From the NCBI RefSeq assembly GCF_012927205.1, contig NZ_JABBGC010000002.1, positions 1,674,001 through 1,738,000 of the forward strand: DNA of 64,000 nt. Direction: 5' to 3'. Made by a program: the position numbers and the translations under genes. This stretch comes from Chitinophaga fulva. Lineage in GTDB: Bacteria; Bacteroidota; Bacteroidia; Chitinophagales; Chitinophagaceae. This document shows positions 12,901-19,601 of the stretch, one piece after another. Numbering within the stretch: position 1 is the stretch's first letter; the number at the start of each line of letters is the position of its first letter. A model generated the notes under the pieces. The model searched no databases. It was not told the DNA's origin and saw only the letters and a program-made list of their open reading frames with translations.

Positions 12901-15900
12901 GGCGACTGTTACGCCAAACATGGCGGCAGGCCTGCCGGTATAACGGGATAACAGGTATGCCCACACGCCCTGTACCAGGGTATTGAGGGTAATACGTTGT
13001 TGTTGTGTAAACCTTTCCAACTGCTGAAGGGTCACCGTATCCAGGTGCAACAATGTTTCCCGGAAGCTTCCGTCTCCTTTTGTGCGGGAAGCGGTGGTAG
13101 TTACAAAGGGCAACAAACACCCTTCCTCTGCCTCTTTCAGATAACCGCGCCAGTAAGCTTCTTCAGCCGACAGGTCCCTGTCTGCCAGGAAACGAATGTA
13201 ATCTCCGAATTCATCTGTCTTCAGTGATGGCAGGGAATGATTAGTCAGGATGGCCTCGTAAGTTTCTACCAGTTCGCCGAGTAATACCGGCAATGACCAA
13301 CCATCCATTAGCAGGTGATGATAAGTCCATTGCATGCGGTATTTGTCGTCTTGCAGGCGGAATAGGGTGATGCGCATCAAGGGCGCCTTTTCAAAGTCCA
13401 GACCCTGTTGGCGGTCTGTTATCATCCAGTCATTGAGTGCTTCCTGCTGTGCGGCTTCCGCCATGTGCCGGTAGTCCAGCACGGTGAAAGGCAAAGTAAC
13501 GTTATGGTATACGCATTGCACCGGGATACTGCAAATCTTTGCGTAGAAGGCACTGCGGAAAATAGTATGATGCTGTATCAGGTGCTCCCAGCTTTTTTGA
13601 AATGCCGCTACCTGCAAATTGGGGAGTTCGCATCCAAACTGTTCGATGTAAGCGCCGTTTTTTTCATCATACAGTCCATGGAACAACATACCTTCCTGTA
13701 ATCCGGTGAGCTGGTATAGTCCGGCCACCTGGGACCTCCTGGAGATGCCTGCTTCCGTGGCATCGAGGAAGTGGTCCAGTTCATCATTGGTCATCACAGC
13801 GCCCAGCCCGTAGTCGGAAGGCGAAGTGACCGGTGCTTGCTGGCTGCGGTCAGCACAGTGCATGATGCATGTCTCCAGGTGACGACGGTAGTCTGCCGCG
13901 ATACCCGCTACAGTGGCTGCGTGGAAGTGCAGCTGGCTGTAGCTCCATTCTATAACGAGTTCGCCGTCACGGACCATGGCGTTGACAGCCAGTTTTTCGG
14001 GAACGATACGTTGTGGTGATCCTCCGGCTTCCAGGGAAGACAGCGAGGTTTTAATGGCTCCTTGTCCCGCAGGCATGTTATCGCCCTGACCGAGGTAGTT
14101 AAAGCCTACTTCCCAGGGCACTGCGCCTTGCAGGGCAGCCTGCCTGCCGATATATTTGCTGATGCCGTAGCCGATACCTTTATCCGGTACCTGGCGCAGC
14201 TGTTCTTTTATATTCCTGATCAGGTGGCCGGTAGATACGCCTGCAGCCACTTCCAGCCATACCGGGTATTGGCTGGTGAACCAACCAACGGTGCGGTTAA
14301 CGGCAATGCCGGGCTCGATCTCTTCCCTGCCGTGTCCTTCCATGCCCACCAGCACACCAGCGCCTTTATTCCAGGCCGTCAGGGTCATGGACAGGGCGGT
14401 CAACAGGATATCATTAATTTCTGTCCGGTAGGCCGCTGGTACTTCCTGCAGCAGGCGGCGGGTAGCCGTCGCATCGAGGCGCACCGTTTCTTTGCGTATG
14501 TCCGATACTGTTATCTTACCGGTATGCGGCAGATCAGTATGTAACGGCGTACGTTTTGCCACCACTGTCTCCCAATAACGTTGTTGCCGGTGGCAAGGGC
14601 TATTTTGCGCATAAGCTGTCAGGGCATCATGCCACTGGCGGCAGGAGCTGCCTTTAGCGCCCAATACGGCGCCTGCTGTCTCCGTGGGCTGCTCCAGCAA
14701 GCGGTTGAGATCTTCCAGCAGGATACGCCAGGATACGCCGTCGATGGCGAGGTGATGTACTACGAGCAACAACCGGTTGTTGGCCTCAGCGGAGGGCGTT
14801 TGTATCAGGGTAGCCTGCAACATGACGCCACTATGAATGTCCAGGCGCGCCTGGCTTTCTGCTACACAAGCGGGGATATGCTGCTGCCAGGTTTTTTGTT
14901 TCCTGCGCATATCCGTGATATGTAAGGTAACTTCCGTAGCACCATAGGATTGTTGCCATCCGTCAGCCTCCTGTTGATAGGCAAAACGGAGCGCATCATG
15001 GTATTGTACAAGCTGCCGGAGTGCGGCTTCCAGCAGTACCGGTGACAGTTGCTTACCTGTTTCCAGCAGTAACTGTTGTGTAAACAATGCCGGTTGGCTG
15101 TTACCTTCTTCTTCGAAGTACCAATGTTGAATGGGCAATAAACCGCTTTTACCTGTGAGCTGCCCCTGTTCACCGGTGGCGCTCACCACATTTTTCACAG
15201 ACAGCAGCTGCGCCAGCGCGGCCACTGTCTGGTGTTTGAACAGGTCTTTGGCTTTCAGTTCACATCCCAGTCTCCTGGCGCGGCTCACTACCTGCATGGA
15301 TACGATGGAGTCGCCTCCCAGCTCAATAAAATTGTCGTATATCCCTACCCTTTGCAGTCCCAGCAGTTCCTGCCAGATAGCCGCCAGCTGTTGTTCTGCC
15401 TCATTACGCGGCGCTACATATTCCTGTAGTGCAAGGTCACCTGCTTCCGGGGCTGGCAGCGCCTTTTTATCCACCTTGCCGTTGACAGACAAAGGCAGCT
15501 GCGCCAGTTCCACGAGTACCGATGGCACCATATATTCCGGCAGTTTTTCTTTTAGCCGGTCCAATACGGCCATCTTATTGTAATCAGCGCCAGTGGTAAC
15601 ATACCCGACCAGGCGCTTGTTGTTACGTTCATCTGTCCATGCCACTACTACGGCGTGTTTAACTCCCTGGCATTCCTGCAGCGCATGGCCGATTTCACCT
15701 AATTCAATACGATAGCCGCGGATCTTTACCTGGTCATCTATACGGCCCAGGTATTCGATATTGCCATCTGGCAGCCAGCGGCCGATATCGCCGGTTTTAT
15801 ACAGCCGGTTGCCCGCCGGGCCGACAATAAATTTTTCTGCGGTCATGACCGGCAGGTGCAGGTAACCATTGGCCACTTGCGGACCACTTACATATAATTC

Positions 15901-18279
15901 CCCGGTCACACCCACTGGCAGGGCCCGTTGCTGTGCGTCCAGTATATGGATCTGCATATTCGCTACCGGCTTTCCGATCGTTATCAGTTTGTCTGCAGGC
16001 TGTATTTGTGCCACTGACGACCATACCGTACATTCCGTAGGCCCGTATTCGTTATACAGCGCTGCATGCTTCACTTCTCTGAAATGACGTTGGGCCAGTG
16101 TTACCTCGAGTGCTTCCCCTGCCAGGATAACGGCAGACAAGGCAGCATCCTGTAACAGTCCTTCTTCCAGCAGAAACCGGTAATAGGAAGGCACACACAA
16201 AATCATATCCGTATGGGTGAGTATTTTTTTTACGGTCTCCCCATCTTTCAGTGTTTCCTCCCGGCATACGATCAGCCTGCCGCCGGTGCACAACGTACCG
16301 AATATAACCGCCACCGAGGAATCGAAGGAGAACGAGGGTACTAGCAATGCAGTACCGGTGCTGCCATAGTAAGCTTTTCTCGCCTGTGTGGAAGCCACCA
16401 GGTTCTGATGCGTGATGGTTACGCCTTTCGGGTTGCCCGTAGAACCGGACGTATAGATCACGTAAGCGGGGTGTTGCGGTTGTAAGGCCGTTTCCACCGG
16501 CGTTACAGGGTACTGCTCTAGTACGCCCGCCAGTTGGCGGACATCGATAATTTCTGCGGAGGTATATTGGTCCAGGGGCAGGCTGCCAGCCACATTGCTG
16601 ACCACTACCGCCGCCTGGGTATCTTGCAGCATGAAGGTGATCCGGTGTTGCGGATAGGCAGGGTCTACCGGTACATAGGCTCCGCCGGCTTTCAGCACCG
16701 CCAGTATGCCGATGACCATTTCTGCAGAACGCTCCATACATACGGGAACGAATGTATCTTCCCGTACCCCTTTTTCACGCAGGTAATGCGCCAGCTGGTT
16801 GGCCTTTTCATCCAGCTGCCGGTAAGTGAGCGTTTGGTTTTCAAATACCAATGCTTCCGCTGTTGGCTGAAGCCGCACTTGCTCTTCTATGAGCGCATGG
16901 ATATTAGGATAAGACGCGACATCTATATTATTGTTGTTAAAGGAAGCCAGCAGCACTTGCTCCTCATCCGGCAGGATGCTGATTTCCGCCAGTTTATGTT
17001 GCAACCCGCCATTGAATTGTTGTATGATATACAATAATCGTTTTACCAATAAACGTATATCCGTTTCTGTGAAGTAAGACGGGTAATAATCTACCTTCAA
17101 TTGCAGCGGCTGTCCTTTCCCGTAATCGCGCCAGAGCAGTTCCAGCGGGTAACGGGTGATCTCGCTTGTCAGTTCCTGTGTAACAGCCTGTATGCCTTCT
17201 CCGAAGTCCAGGTTTAAGTTGAGGTTAGCGTGATTAACGAGGATATCTACCAGCTGCTCTGTAGTACCGTTGAGTTTCAGGGAACGGCTCAGATCAGCTA
17301 CCTGGTAATGTTGATGTTGGTTATCATTTTTCCTGGCAACTGCCATATTTTCCAGCAAAGCAGCTACTGTATCCTCTTGTTGATAAACACCCTGAAATGG
17401 CGTAATACCGGAAAACATACCGGCGATCTGCTGCAATTGTTTATCCTTTCTGCGATGTACGGGTGTACCGAATACAAATGATGGGTGCTCGGTGGTTTTG
17501 GCGAAGTAAATAGTGAGCGCTGCCAGCGTCAGCCGGAGCAGATTTGCCTGGGTGGCTTGTTGCCAATCTTCTAACGCCGCTTTCTCTGCAGCCGTAAATT
17601 CCAGGAGGAAAGTCCTGCATTGACGTGGATTGGCATCTGCGTGCTGGTACCTTCGTTCCAGCAACTGAGCTGGCTTTTTATCAATCAGCTCTTTCCAGTA
17701 GGCAGCATCTTCCTGGTATGCTGGTGATTGCTGGTAGGCAAGGGCATCACCGGCAGCCGCCACATAGGAAACTGGCGACCAATCCAGGGCCGTTCCCTCC
17801 TGTAAAGAGCGGTATTTACGGGCCACATACTGGTAACTTGCGGCCAGCCCATATCCATCATTGATCAGGTGATGATATTTACAGAAATAATAGTGTTCAT
17901 CCGGCGATATAGATAGCAGGTATTGTTCGCAGAGCGCATTTTCTTTAAGAAGGAGGAAAGGTATCTCCAGGCGTTCCCGGATCCATTTTTGCACGGCATC
18001 CGGTTGCGCGCCACTGAAATCCATACACACGACCTCCTGTGTTGTGAAGGTATCGTCCAGGTAGGCTTGCGGCGCCTGGTCATTGAGGTCGAACCTCATC
18101 CGGTACACATCAAATACAGCTGGCAGCGTTTCAGCGGCGGCGATAAATTTTTCTTTGTGAAGAGGACCGGTGAGTCGGGTTACGCCTCCGACATTATAGG
18201 TCGAGTTTTCGGCATTGATCAACAAATCCATCAGGATATCCCGCTGGGCAGGATGAAGGGACGTTACATGGAGTGGCAT
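1..18279 (-). CDS. Five-module non-ribosomal peptide synthetase with terminal reductase (partial, runs off left edge)
   Basis: One reading frame stays open for 6093 codons from an ATG at 18279 to the window edge. An in-frame TAG lies just upstream (18283-18285), so this start is the first possible one. The order is C-A-T-E, C-A-T, C-A-T, C-A-T, C-A-T, R. Condensation/epimerisation His motifs begin at residues 136, 1175 (E), 1654, 2701, 3755 and 4813. Phosphopantetheine serines are at about 991, 2516, 3570, 4627 and 5676, and all fall in the same frame, so I see no frameshift. The C-terminus is a Rossmann-type thioester reductase (GATGYLG at 5781, YAKSK at 5941-5945), not a thioesterase. Pocket residues suggest His, Ile/Val, Val, Pro and an aromatic residue. 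With the E domain in module 1 this gives acyl-D-His-Ile-Val-Pro-aromatic aldehyde, the falcitidin/pentacitidin pattern reported from Chitinophaga. No MbtH gene or transporter adjoins it inside the window. Confidence 0.95.
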   Translation of the reverse strand, partial: MPLHVTSLHPAQRDILMDLLINAENSTYNVGGVTRLTGPLHKEKFIAAAETLPAVFDVYRMRFDLNDQAPQAYLDDTFTTQEVVCMDFSGAQPDAVQKWIRERLEIPFLLLKENALCEQYLLSISPDEHYYFCKYHHLINDGYGLAASYQYVARKYRSLQEGTALDWSPVSYVAAAGDALAYQQSPAYQEDAAYWKELIDKKPAQLLERRYQHADANPRQCRTFLLEFTAAEKAALEDWQQATQANLLRLTLAALTIYFAKTTEHPSFVFGTPVHRRKDKQLQQIAGMFSGITPFQGVYQQEDTVAALLENMAVARKNDNQHQHYQVADLSRSLKLNGTTEQLVDILVNHANLNLNLDFGEGIQAVTQELTSEITRYPLELLWRDYGKGQPLQLKVDYYPSYFTETDIRLLVKRLLYIIQQFNGGLQHKLAEISILPDEEQVLLASFNNNNIDVASYPNIHALIEEQVRLQPTAEALVFENQTLTYRQLDEKANQLAHYLREKGVREDTFVPVCMERSAEMVIGILAVLKAGGAYVPVDPAYPQHRITFMLQDTQAAVVVSNVAGSLPLDQYTSAEIIDVRQLAGVLEQYPVTPVETALQPQHPAYVIYTSGSTGNPKGVTITHQNLVASTQARKAYYGSTGTALLVPSFSFDSSVAVIFGTLCTGGRLIVCREETLKDGETVKKILTHTDMILCVPSYYRFLLEEGLLQDAALSAVILAGEALEVTLAQRHFREVKHAALYNEYGPTECTVWSSVAQIQPADKLITIGKPVANMQIHILDAQQRALPVGVTGELYVSGPQVANGYLHLPVMTAEKFIVGPAGNRLYKTGDIGRWLPDGNIEYLGRIDDQVKIRGYRIELGEIGHALQECQGVKHAVVVAWTDERNNKRLVGYVTTGADYNKMAVLDRLKEKLPEYMVPSVLVELAQLPLSVNGKVDKKALPAPEAGDLALQEYVAPRNEAEQQLAAIWQELLGLQRVGIYDNFIELGGDSIVSMQVVSRARRLGCELKAKDLFKHQTVAALAQLLSVKNVVSATGEQGQLTGKSGLLPIQHWYFEEEGNSQPALFTQQLLLETGKQLSPVLLEAALRQLVQYHDALRFAYQQEADGWQQSYGATEVTLHITDMRRKQKTWQQHIPACVAESQARLDIHSGVMLQATLIQTPSAEANNRLLLVVHHLAIDGVSWRILLEDLNRLLEQPTETAGAVLGAKGSSCRQWHDALTAYAQNSPCHRQQRYWETVVAKRTPLHTDLPHTGKITVSDIRKETVRLDATATRRLLQEVPAAYRTEINDILLTALSMTLTAWNKGAGVLVGMEGHGREEIEPGIAVNRTVGWFTSQYPVWLEVAAGVSTGHLIRNIKEQLRQVPDKGIGYGISKYIGRQAALQGAVPWEVGFNYLGQGDNMPAGQGAIKTSLSSLEAGGSPQRIVPEKLAVNAMVRDGELVIEWSYSQLHFHAATVAGIAADYRRHLETCIMHCADRSQQAPVTSPSDYGLGAVMTNDELDHFLDATEAGISRRSQVAGLYQLTGLQEGMLFHGLYDEKNGAYIEQFGCELPNLQVAAFQKSWEHLIQHHTIFRSAFYAKICSIPVQCVYHNVTLPFTVLDYRHMAEAAQQEALNDWMITDRQQGLDFEKAPLMRITLFRLQDDKYRMQWTYHHLLMDGWSLPVLLGELVETYEAILTNHSLPSLKTDEFGDYIRFLADRDLSAEEAYWRGYLKEAEEGCLLPFVTTTASRTKGDGSFRETLLHLDTVTLQQLERFTQQQRITLNTLVQGVWAYLLSRYTGRPAAMFGVTVAGRPDELPGVEKKIGLYINTLPLYTTVASEQTIAGWLQEIQVTQLQSREHQYAALNDIQHWTGIREELFDSLLVFENYPVNPALQSPDWKLQLQHFQVQEQANYPLTIRVMMAEGLEIGLVYNETVLDGAYVRMIAAHFEQVLIQIATQPVNTIADITLLTAAEKTQLLYTFNQTAIPYPAEKSITALFEEQVAQTPDAIAVVYDTTSFTYKALEEAANRLAHQLRSKGLRAGAYVPVCMKRSAGLMVAVLGVLKAGGAYVPVNPEYPAERILQLLTDCDSPLVISDTDWKDTLKLVVADKELLYIDDNPDLLQYPVHGLTEQPAPAAVAYVMYTSGSTGKPKGVAVTHKNVVSLVKSQEYITLTKDDVILSAGSLSFDATTFEYWGALLNGGCVVLSTESSLLDIELLKQELYQRRVTKMFFTTSWFNQLIDMDITVFARLQEVLTGGEKMSEKHADKFRRAYPHIALTNIYGPTENTTFSLYYRIHEATVSGNVPIGRPLKNRTAYILDSEGHPVPVGVTGELYVGGDGVAKGYLDPEQTAARFIPDPFTDDPAASVYRTGDLARWMPDGNIVYLGRIDEQVKIRGFRIEPGETERVLEGCPGVKQAVVTVWTDKNHNRYLTGYVVTENNFDKEAILAYLKERLPDYMTPSFLVALEALPLTANGKVDKKALPAPDDTALSDAAYMAPRNEQENVLTDIWQQLLGRERIGIHDHFFESGGHSLLAMRLQSAIRKQLQAEVPVRAIFSYPTIASQAAYILQQTGPVQQGITAEAYTGPQPLSFAQERLWFIDRLTGSIQYHIPVVFRLTGTVNKQALEMAVREIVNRHAILRTIVTVIDEVPHQQVLERDGWQLETVSRHDLHADITALHAYVKTLIDTPFNLSADHMLRGQLIEVAEQEHILALTLHHIAGDGWSVSIFMKELMEMYAALDHQQLPVLPPLDIQYTDYARWQRTYMSAAVLEQQQAYWNRQLADVTTLQLPLDYTRPAVFSNRGAIVPFHIDDTLQQQLQSLSQQEGTTLFMTLLTAFKVLLYRYSGQEDITVGSPVSGRTRQETESLIGCFVNTLALRTQLQDNPTFAALLQQVKNTTLDAYEHQDIPFEKVVEAVVKERDLSYSPLFQVIFTLQNMPVVGDLALGAAHMQPEKIAYTTAQVDLNFTVEETATGLSGSVEYCTDLFREETIMQMITHFKQLLAAIVISPSTAVGFLPMLLATEETQLLEVFNQTDTSYPADKSITDLFAAQVALTPDTTALVFEGKEITYQELDTASTHLAQYLVEEGVTPGMRVPICMERSDKLITAILAILKAGGAYVPVDPHYPVERISYMLAESNSTLLLTTTMHLAALGHTGTAMKFICLDQLAETQMATSMSAQLPVALPQDLAYVIYTSGSTGTPKGVMVSHQNVVSLVKGVDYVSFSAADRLLSTGAPSFDAATFEYWGMLLNGGRLILCPEQQLLDNEVLKREISTHQVNMMWFTASWFNQLIDTDIRIFETLSVVLAGGEKLSEEHINKLKRQYPALTVINGYGPTENTTFSITYTVEAGAVKVPVPVGRPLSNRKVYILDSRRQLVPVGVTGEIYVGGAGLSLGYLNLPELTAERFISHQFGNNSVERLYKTGDLGCWQADGNVLCLGRTDDQVKIRGYRIEPGETERVLQQCEWVEQAVVMARTNEQGNKYLAGYIVPAGTFEKEKIQTYLRQLLPDYMVPAVLIPLEKLPLTSNGKVNKRALPEPDQSLMPAAAYMPPRNATELALTGIWQQLLNVSRVGIYDNFFELGGHSLLVTRVVSAIRRELEVEVPIRDLFTYPVVATLADHIRRQQRGTVLPAVTVFPREGKLPLSSAQERLWFIDRMEGSVAYHMPLVLKLDGDLDVMALEGALKTIVDRHEALRTVFLEEDGELSQHILPADGWQLQVIDRTMEADRKKVLEEITDCYNQPFNLATDYMLRVQLVQLASREHFFVVVQHHIASDGWSVSILLKELIRLYEAAHRHQSHQLEPLQVQYADYALWHRHHLQGTVLDQQLSYWKEKLDDTATLQLPTDFPRPATQSTRGNTLYYEVDGTLTAGINQLCKQTGTTLFMTMLAAFKVLLYRYSGQEDICVGSPIANRTQQTIEPLIGFFVNTIALRSNLAGNPDFLSLLKQVKATLLEAYQYQDAPFEKIVEAVVSDRDMSRTPLFQVMFILQNLPETPDLQLDDVQVTIQPVPNSTAKFDLTVDVTTTDTGLRFRVEYCSDLYQEATIARMMEHYLILLEAIVAAPSRQIGALPMLTAAEEKQLLRTFNDTASSYPAGMAVIDLFEAQVRQTPDATAVVFGTEQYTYRQLNERANQLAHYLREKGVVENTLIPVCMSRSLGMITAIVGILKAGATYVPVDPAYPEVRIRYILSDTHFTLMITDEASQGLLPADIAAERMMVLPADILSGQPVTDPSRYTSPDKLTYLIYTSGSTGQPKGVEMPDKALFNLLCWQQQEIDTRVPKRILQFASINFDVSFQEIFFTLSFGGSLHLVDEQRRKDMAILMEQINTEKINCLFLPYVVLKNLVEYAQESGIYPQYLQEVITAGEQLKLSNDLRLFLEKGNTRLYNQYGPTEAHVVSAYTIQREDYTQRVLPPIGKPIANTRLYILDANGNPCPVGVPGELFIGGVQVAKGYLHLPELTAERFMADPFDVTGNGRLYKTGDVCCWLPDGNINYLARKDDQVKIRGNRVEIGEVESVLGQCELVAQCVVLVKNDQYGNKRLVAYVVPQHRFGKDELRTWMQSRLPEYMIPSLFITLPELPLTNNGKINKRALPEADLSALGGATYVVARNLTEQQLTDIWRVLLQVDKISIHDNFFELGGHSLLAMRLQSALRKYMEVEVAVKSIFANPTIARLAAFIRQNGKGWLLPAVTPQQRPELIPLSYSQERLWFVDQMEGSAQYHVPVVLRMEGVLDKGALANAFRDLLVRHEVLRSVIVQKDGYSGQQILPAQQWELQQIDLRGRQQAIADYRTLVHTLIRKPFDLTKEYMLRVHLIALDTTTHILVMNMHHIASDGWSISVLFRELITLYNAYTTGENVKLPALEIQYADYAIWQRKYMSDEVLATQLSYWQENLKDVQALQLPTDKTRPAVKGKNGAVEHLQFDRELTDQLLALSQQEGVTLFMTLLAALNVLLYRYSGQDDICVGSPISGRTRQEVESLAGFFINTLALRSSLTGNPAFLSLLQQVKQTTLSAYEYQEVPFEKIVDAVVTERDMSRSPLFQVMLVLQNTPDIPELTLGTVQLSEEPLDHTTAVFDLNFCLKETEAGLSLIIQYSTDLFYSDTVRRMGKHFEQLLRSVTREPATCICALPLLDAAEEHLLLEGFNSKVSAVPQGISLPGLFSAKAAAFPDAVALMFKDVTLTYKELDERSNQLAHYLRDKGVGRDTLVPLCIERSPEMIIAIYGIMKAGGAYVPVDPEYPADRIQYILADTAAGIMVSSPAVSDRLGAAVDGIELVMVTDADLFAGYPVTALPDGPAANDLAYVIFTSGSTGKPKGVLVEHGGVVNLVYDQQEQLQIETGSRVLQFATIGFDASCMEIFCTLSHGAALVLPRKEDLMSAAGFTTLINKRKVEVLFLPPSYLHSMKEMLGRVKTIVSCGEPLNREDGRYLQARGVRFMNAYGPTENSICTTASADPIREDGVVVIGKPVANMQLYIQDAHGGLCPIGVAGEICVSGAGLARGYLNRPELTNEKFVINPFTGDGETRMYRTGDLGRWLADGNIEYMGRIDDQVKVRGYRIELGEIENVLQECEHVNEAVVVVKGGEHDNKLLVAYVIPHHEFNKDAIVAYLKRKLPDFMVPPVMIPMESFPLTPNGKIDRKGLPSPASLMPTDQPQDARPANEIEEQLLEIWKEVLNLPRLSIHDNFFAAGGNSITAIRLIAKMKVDFQVSINDLFQHPTIAGISKYVIYEKNHFKNKLAALMSRFDPAQVDHEAMQAQAAHMQRMLEEQQRPYLEEVKAWQQLDVSSTTTYQQILLLGATGYLGIHLLYDLLQRNDTPVCVLVRAESDEAAFSRLSEKYAFYFGTPLPKDQAKLRVWKGDIALPQLGMDAAVFEALMSETDCILNTAANVKHYGSYSEFEAVNTRSVQTILDYCKTGRKKVIHHISTTSVAGVAEKGSTDYLYTEADLFKGQEVPNFYAKSKLEAERLLDAAREEGVEVNIYRVGHLSFHSATGKFQENIDNNAFYNQIKGFISFQVMPEEFNELELSNIDQVSAAILQIFDKPALLNRNYHVRNPHLLSAAEFVAYLNSYGYDMELTNVYTYLERMLQSYNTKKDLIDRLFLQADLFGD
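1090..4260 (-). other. NRPS module 5: C, A (aromatic suspected), T
   Basis: LCL-type C domain with HHIASDG at residue 4813. Pocket residues read DAMFVCAICK. Only the D-A start and the A-I-C end agree with the GrsA Phe code DAWTIAAICK, so the aromatic call is weaker than for the other modules. The carrier serine sits in GGNS at residue 5676. Confidence 0.6.
4270..7440 (-). other. NRPS module 4: C, A (Pro predicted), T
   Basis: LCL-type C domain with HHIASDG at residue 3755. Pocket residues read DVQFIAQVVK. This matches the Pro code DVQFIAHVVK except for Q in place of H at the position equivalent to GrsA 322. The carrier serine is at residue 4627. Confidence 0.75.
7450..10600 (-). other. NRPS module 3: C, A (Val predicted), T
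   Basis: LCL-type C domain with HHIAGDG at residue 2701. Pocket residues read DAFWLGGTFK, one conservative change from the Val code DAFWIGGTFK. The carrier serine is at residue 3570. Confidence 0.8.
10600..13785 (-). other. NRPS module 2: C, A (Ile/Val predicted), T
   Basis: The C domain (HHLLMDG at residue 1654) directly follows the E domain and should be of the D-donor (DCL) type. Pocket residues read DAFFLGITFK, nearly the published Ile code DAFFLGVTFK. The carrier serine is at residue 2516. Confidence 0.8.
13810..18279 (-). other. NRPS module 1: starter C, A (His predicted), T, epimerisation
   Basis: The first C domain (residues about 1-430) carries HHLINDG and resembles the EntF-like/starter class. 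With no upstream module in the window it probably acylates the first residue. A-domain pocket residues read by eye give DSALIAEVWK, close to the bacitracin His code DSELTAEVCK. The carrier has GGDS instead of GGHS, usual before an E domain, and the E domain has HHLAIDG at residue 1175. Predicted unit: N-acyl-D-His. Confidence 0.8.
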
Positions 18280-19601
18280 GGTCTAACGGTCATTAATAGA
18301 TGAGGAAATAAATCAGGTATGTACCTGAATATGCTGTCATATTCTGTTACAACAGGAAATAACAATCCTTGTCCAACAGGCTACAGCAGCTGGAAACAGG
18401 TTAAAGGCATCAGTATGTCGGTGCAGGTAATCGTATTACATACTCAATGAATATTGTTATTGATATGATAATAGTTGTACTGCAGGTACCCTCACACGAA
18501 CGGGTACAATAAACAAGTCATGGATAGTAATTTTGAGTTCATGTCTGTAGGGTATTTTGTAATGGGAAAAATTTTCACTGTTATTTAATCAGCTGATTAT
18601 AAACATGGAAATACATGCCATAACACGTTGTGTCTGGTATCTGGTGTATGATATCATAAAATCATCGCATGAAGTTCCTGGTATTGCTTCAGCAATACAT
18701 CAAAGACCGCAGCTAACCTGAAATTTTTTTGTTAAACACACATGACTTCTTAAGTCAACTAATAACAGGTCATTGTTAAAATCATGTCAAAATGGTAGAG
18801 TTTCTCATAAGCCCAGGGCTTTTAAACAAGGTTCCGCAGTTTTTAATACTGATTTAATCGGGTTTCAGAATTGGCACTAACAAGGCATTTAGTCTATCAC
18901 TAAAATTGCGGCATGAAGGTAAATAAAATTCATAACCGAACAAAAAAATTTGGATTAACGGATGGAGATTTCAGTGTAATTTTTCTGGTCCTAAAATAGG
19001 GTTTACAGTAGTAGCATGACAATGAAAAAAGCGTAAAAATTCTTTATTATCTTTGGCGATTCTTTCGACAATTTTGAAACCAGCGATCAATACAGAAAAA
19101 ACTTATTTGTAACTTTGGAGAAGCGACACCAGTTTGTCACAAAATACTATCAGTCCCACCTCGCCGTCCGCTATCATTCGCGTCCTTATTTATTGATTTA
19201 CATGCCTTTGCAGTAGCATCGTTGTGGTATCCTTTTAGTATCCTTCACCTATCCTTTACCCATCCTTCTCCCAGCGATATATCTGAACCGTTATAAACCG
19301 GTATTATTTTCTCATTTCTATGATTCTCCAACGCGGAACACTTTTTCTCCGGCGTCGTATATGGATTGGCGAATGAATTCGTCAACTTTGAAGTGCTAAC
19401 CGCTGAATGTTACGGGTGCGTACGACCTAAGGCTGGCTCAATTCTTTGAATTTCACAATTATTACTTTGATAAGACCAACCGGTAAAACAGGTTGAGGTC
19501 ACACCTTTGTATCATCAAAACCATACATGGTATATCATCGGTGCGTTACCGAATGTACATTTGGAAAGTTTAAAAAAACAAACAATTTTTTAGCAAAAAT
19601 C
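18280..19601. other. Long intergenic region upstream of the NRPS
   Basis: About 1.3 kb between the NRPS start and the NTF2-like gene. I see no intact gene. It contains a short perfect inverted repeat at 18743-18757 (TGACTT, 3-nt centre, AAGTCA), about 465 bp upstream of the NRPS start, which could be a regulator site. It also holds a degenerate gene relic at 19318-19395. The base composition is more AT-rich than the NRPS. I found no convincing TAnnTTTG promoter reading toward the NRPS. Confidence 0.6.
19318..19395 (-). pseudogene. Degenerate gene tail, copy A of a repeated relic
   Basis: On the minus strand this stretch reads HFKVDEFIRQSIYDAGEKVF and then RVGES before a stop, with a stop just upstream as well. 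A closely similar tail occurs at 32629-32844. The two copies share the identical 20-mer at 19371-19390 and 32688-32707. Weaker similarity extends downstream, including a shared 13-mer (ACTATCAGTCCCA) near 19147 and 32547. I do not recognise the family; an old mobile-element gene is one possibility. Confidence 0.5.

Noticed and set aside
13408..16741. Many antisense open frames across the NRPS, up to 229 codons
   Set aside because: They lie opposite a continuous NRPS frame whose motifs are all in place; their composition reflects the antisense strand of GC-rich codons.
1..18279. Repeated similar segments within the NRPS
   Set aside because: They are homologous C, A and T domains of successive modules, not CRISPR or tandem DNA repeats.
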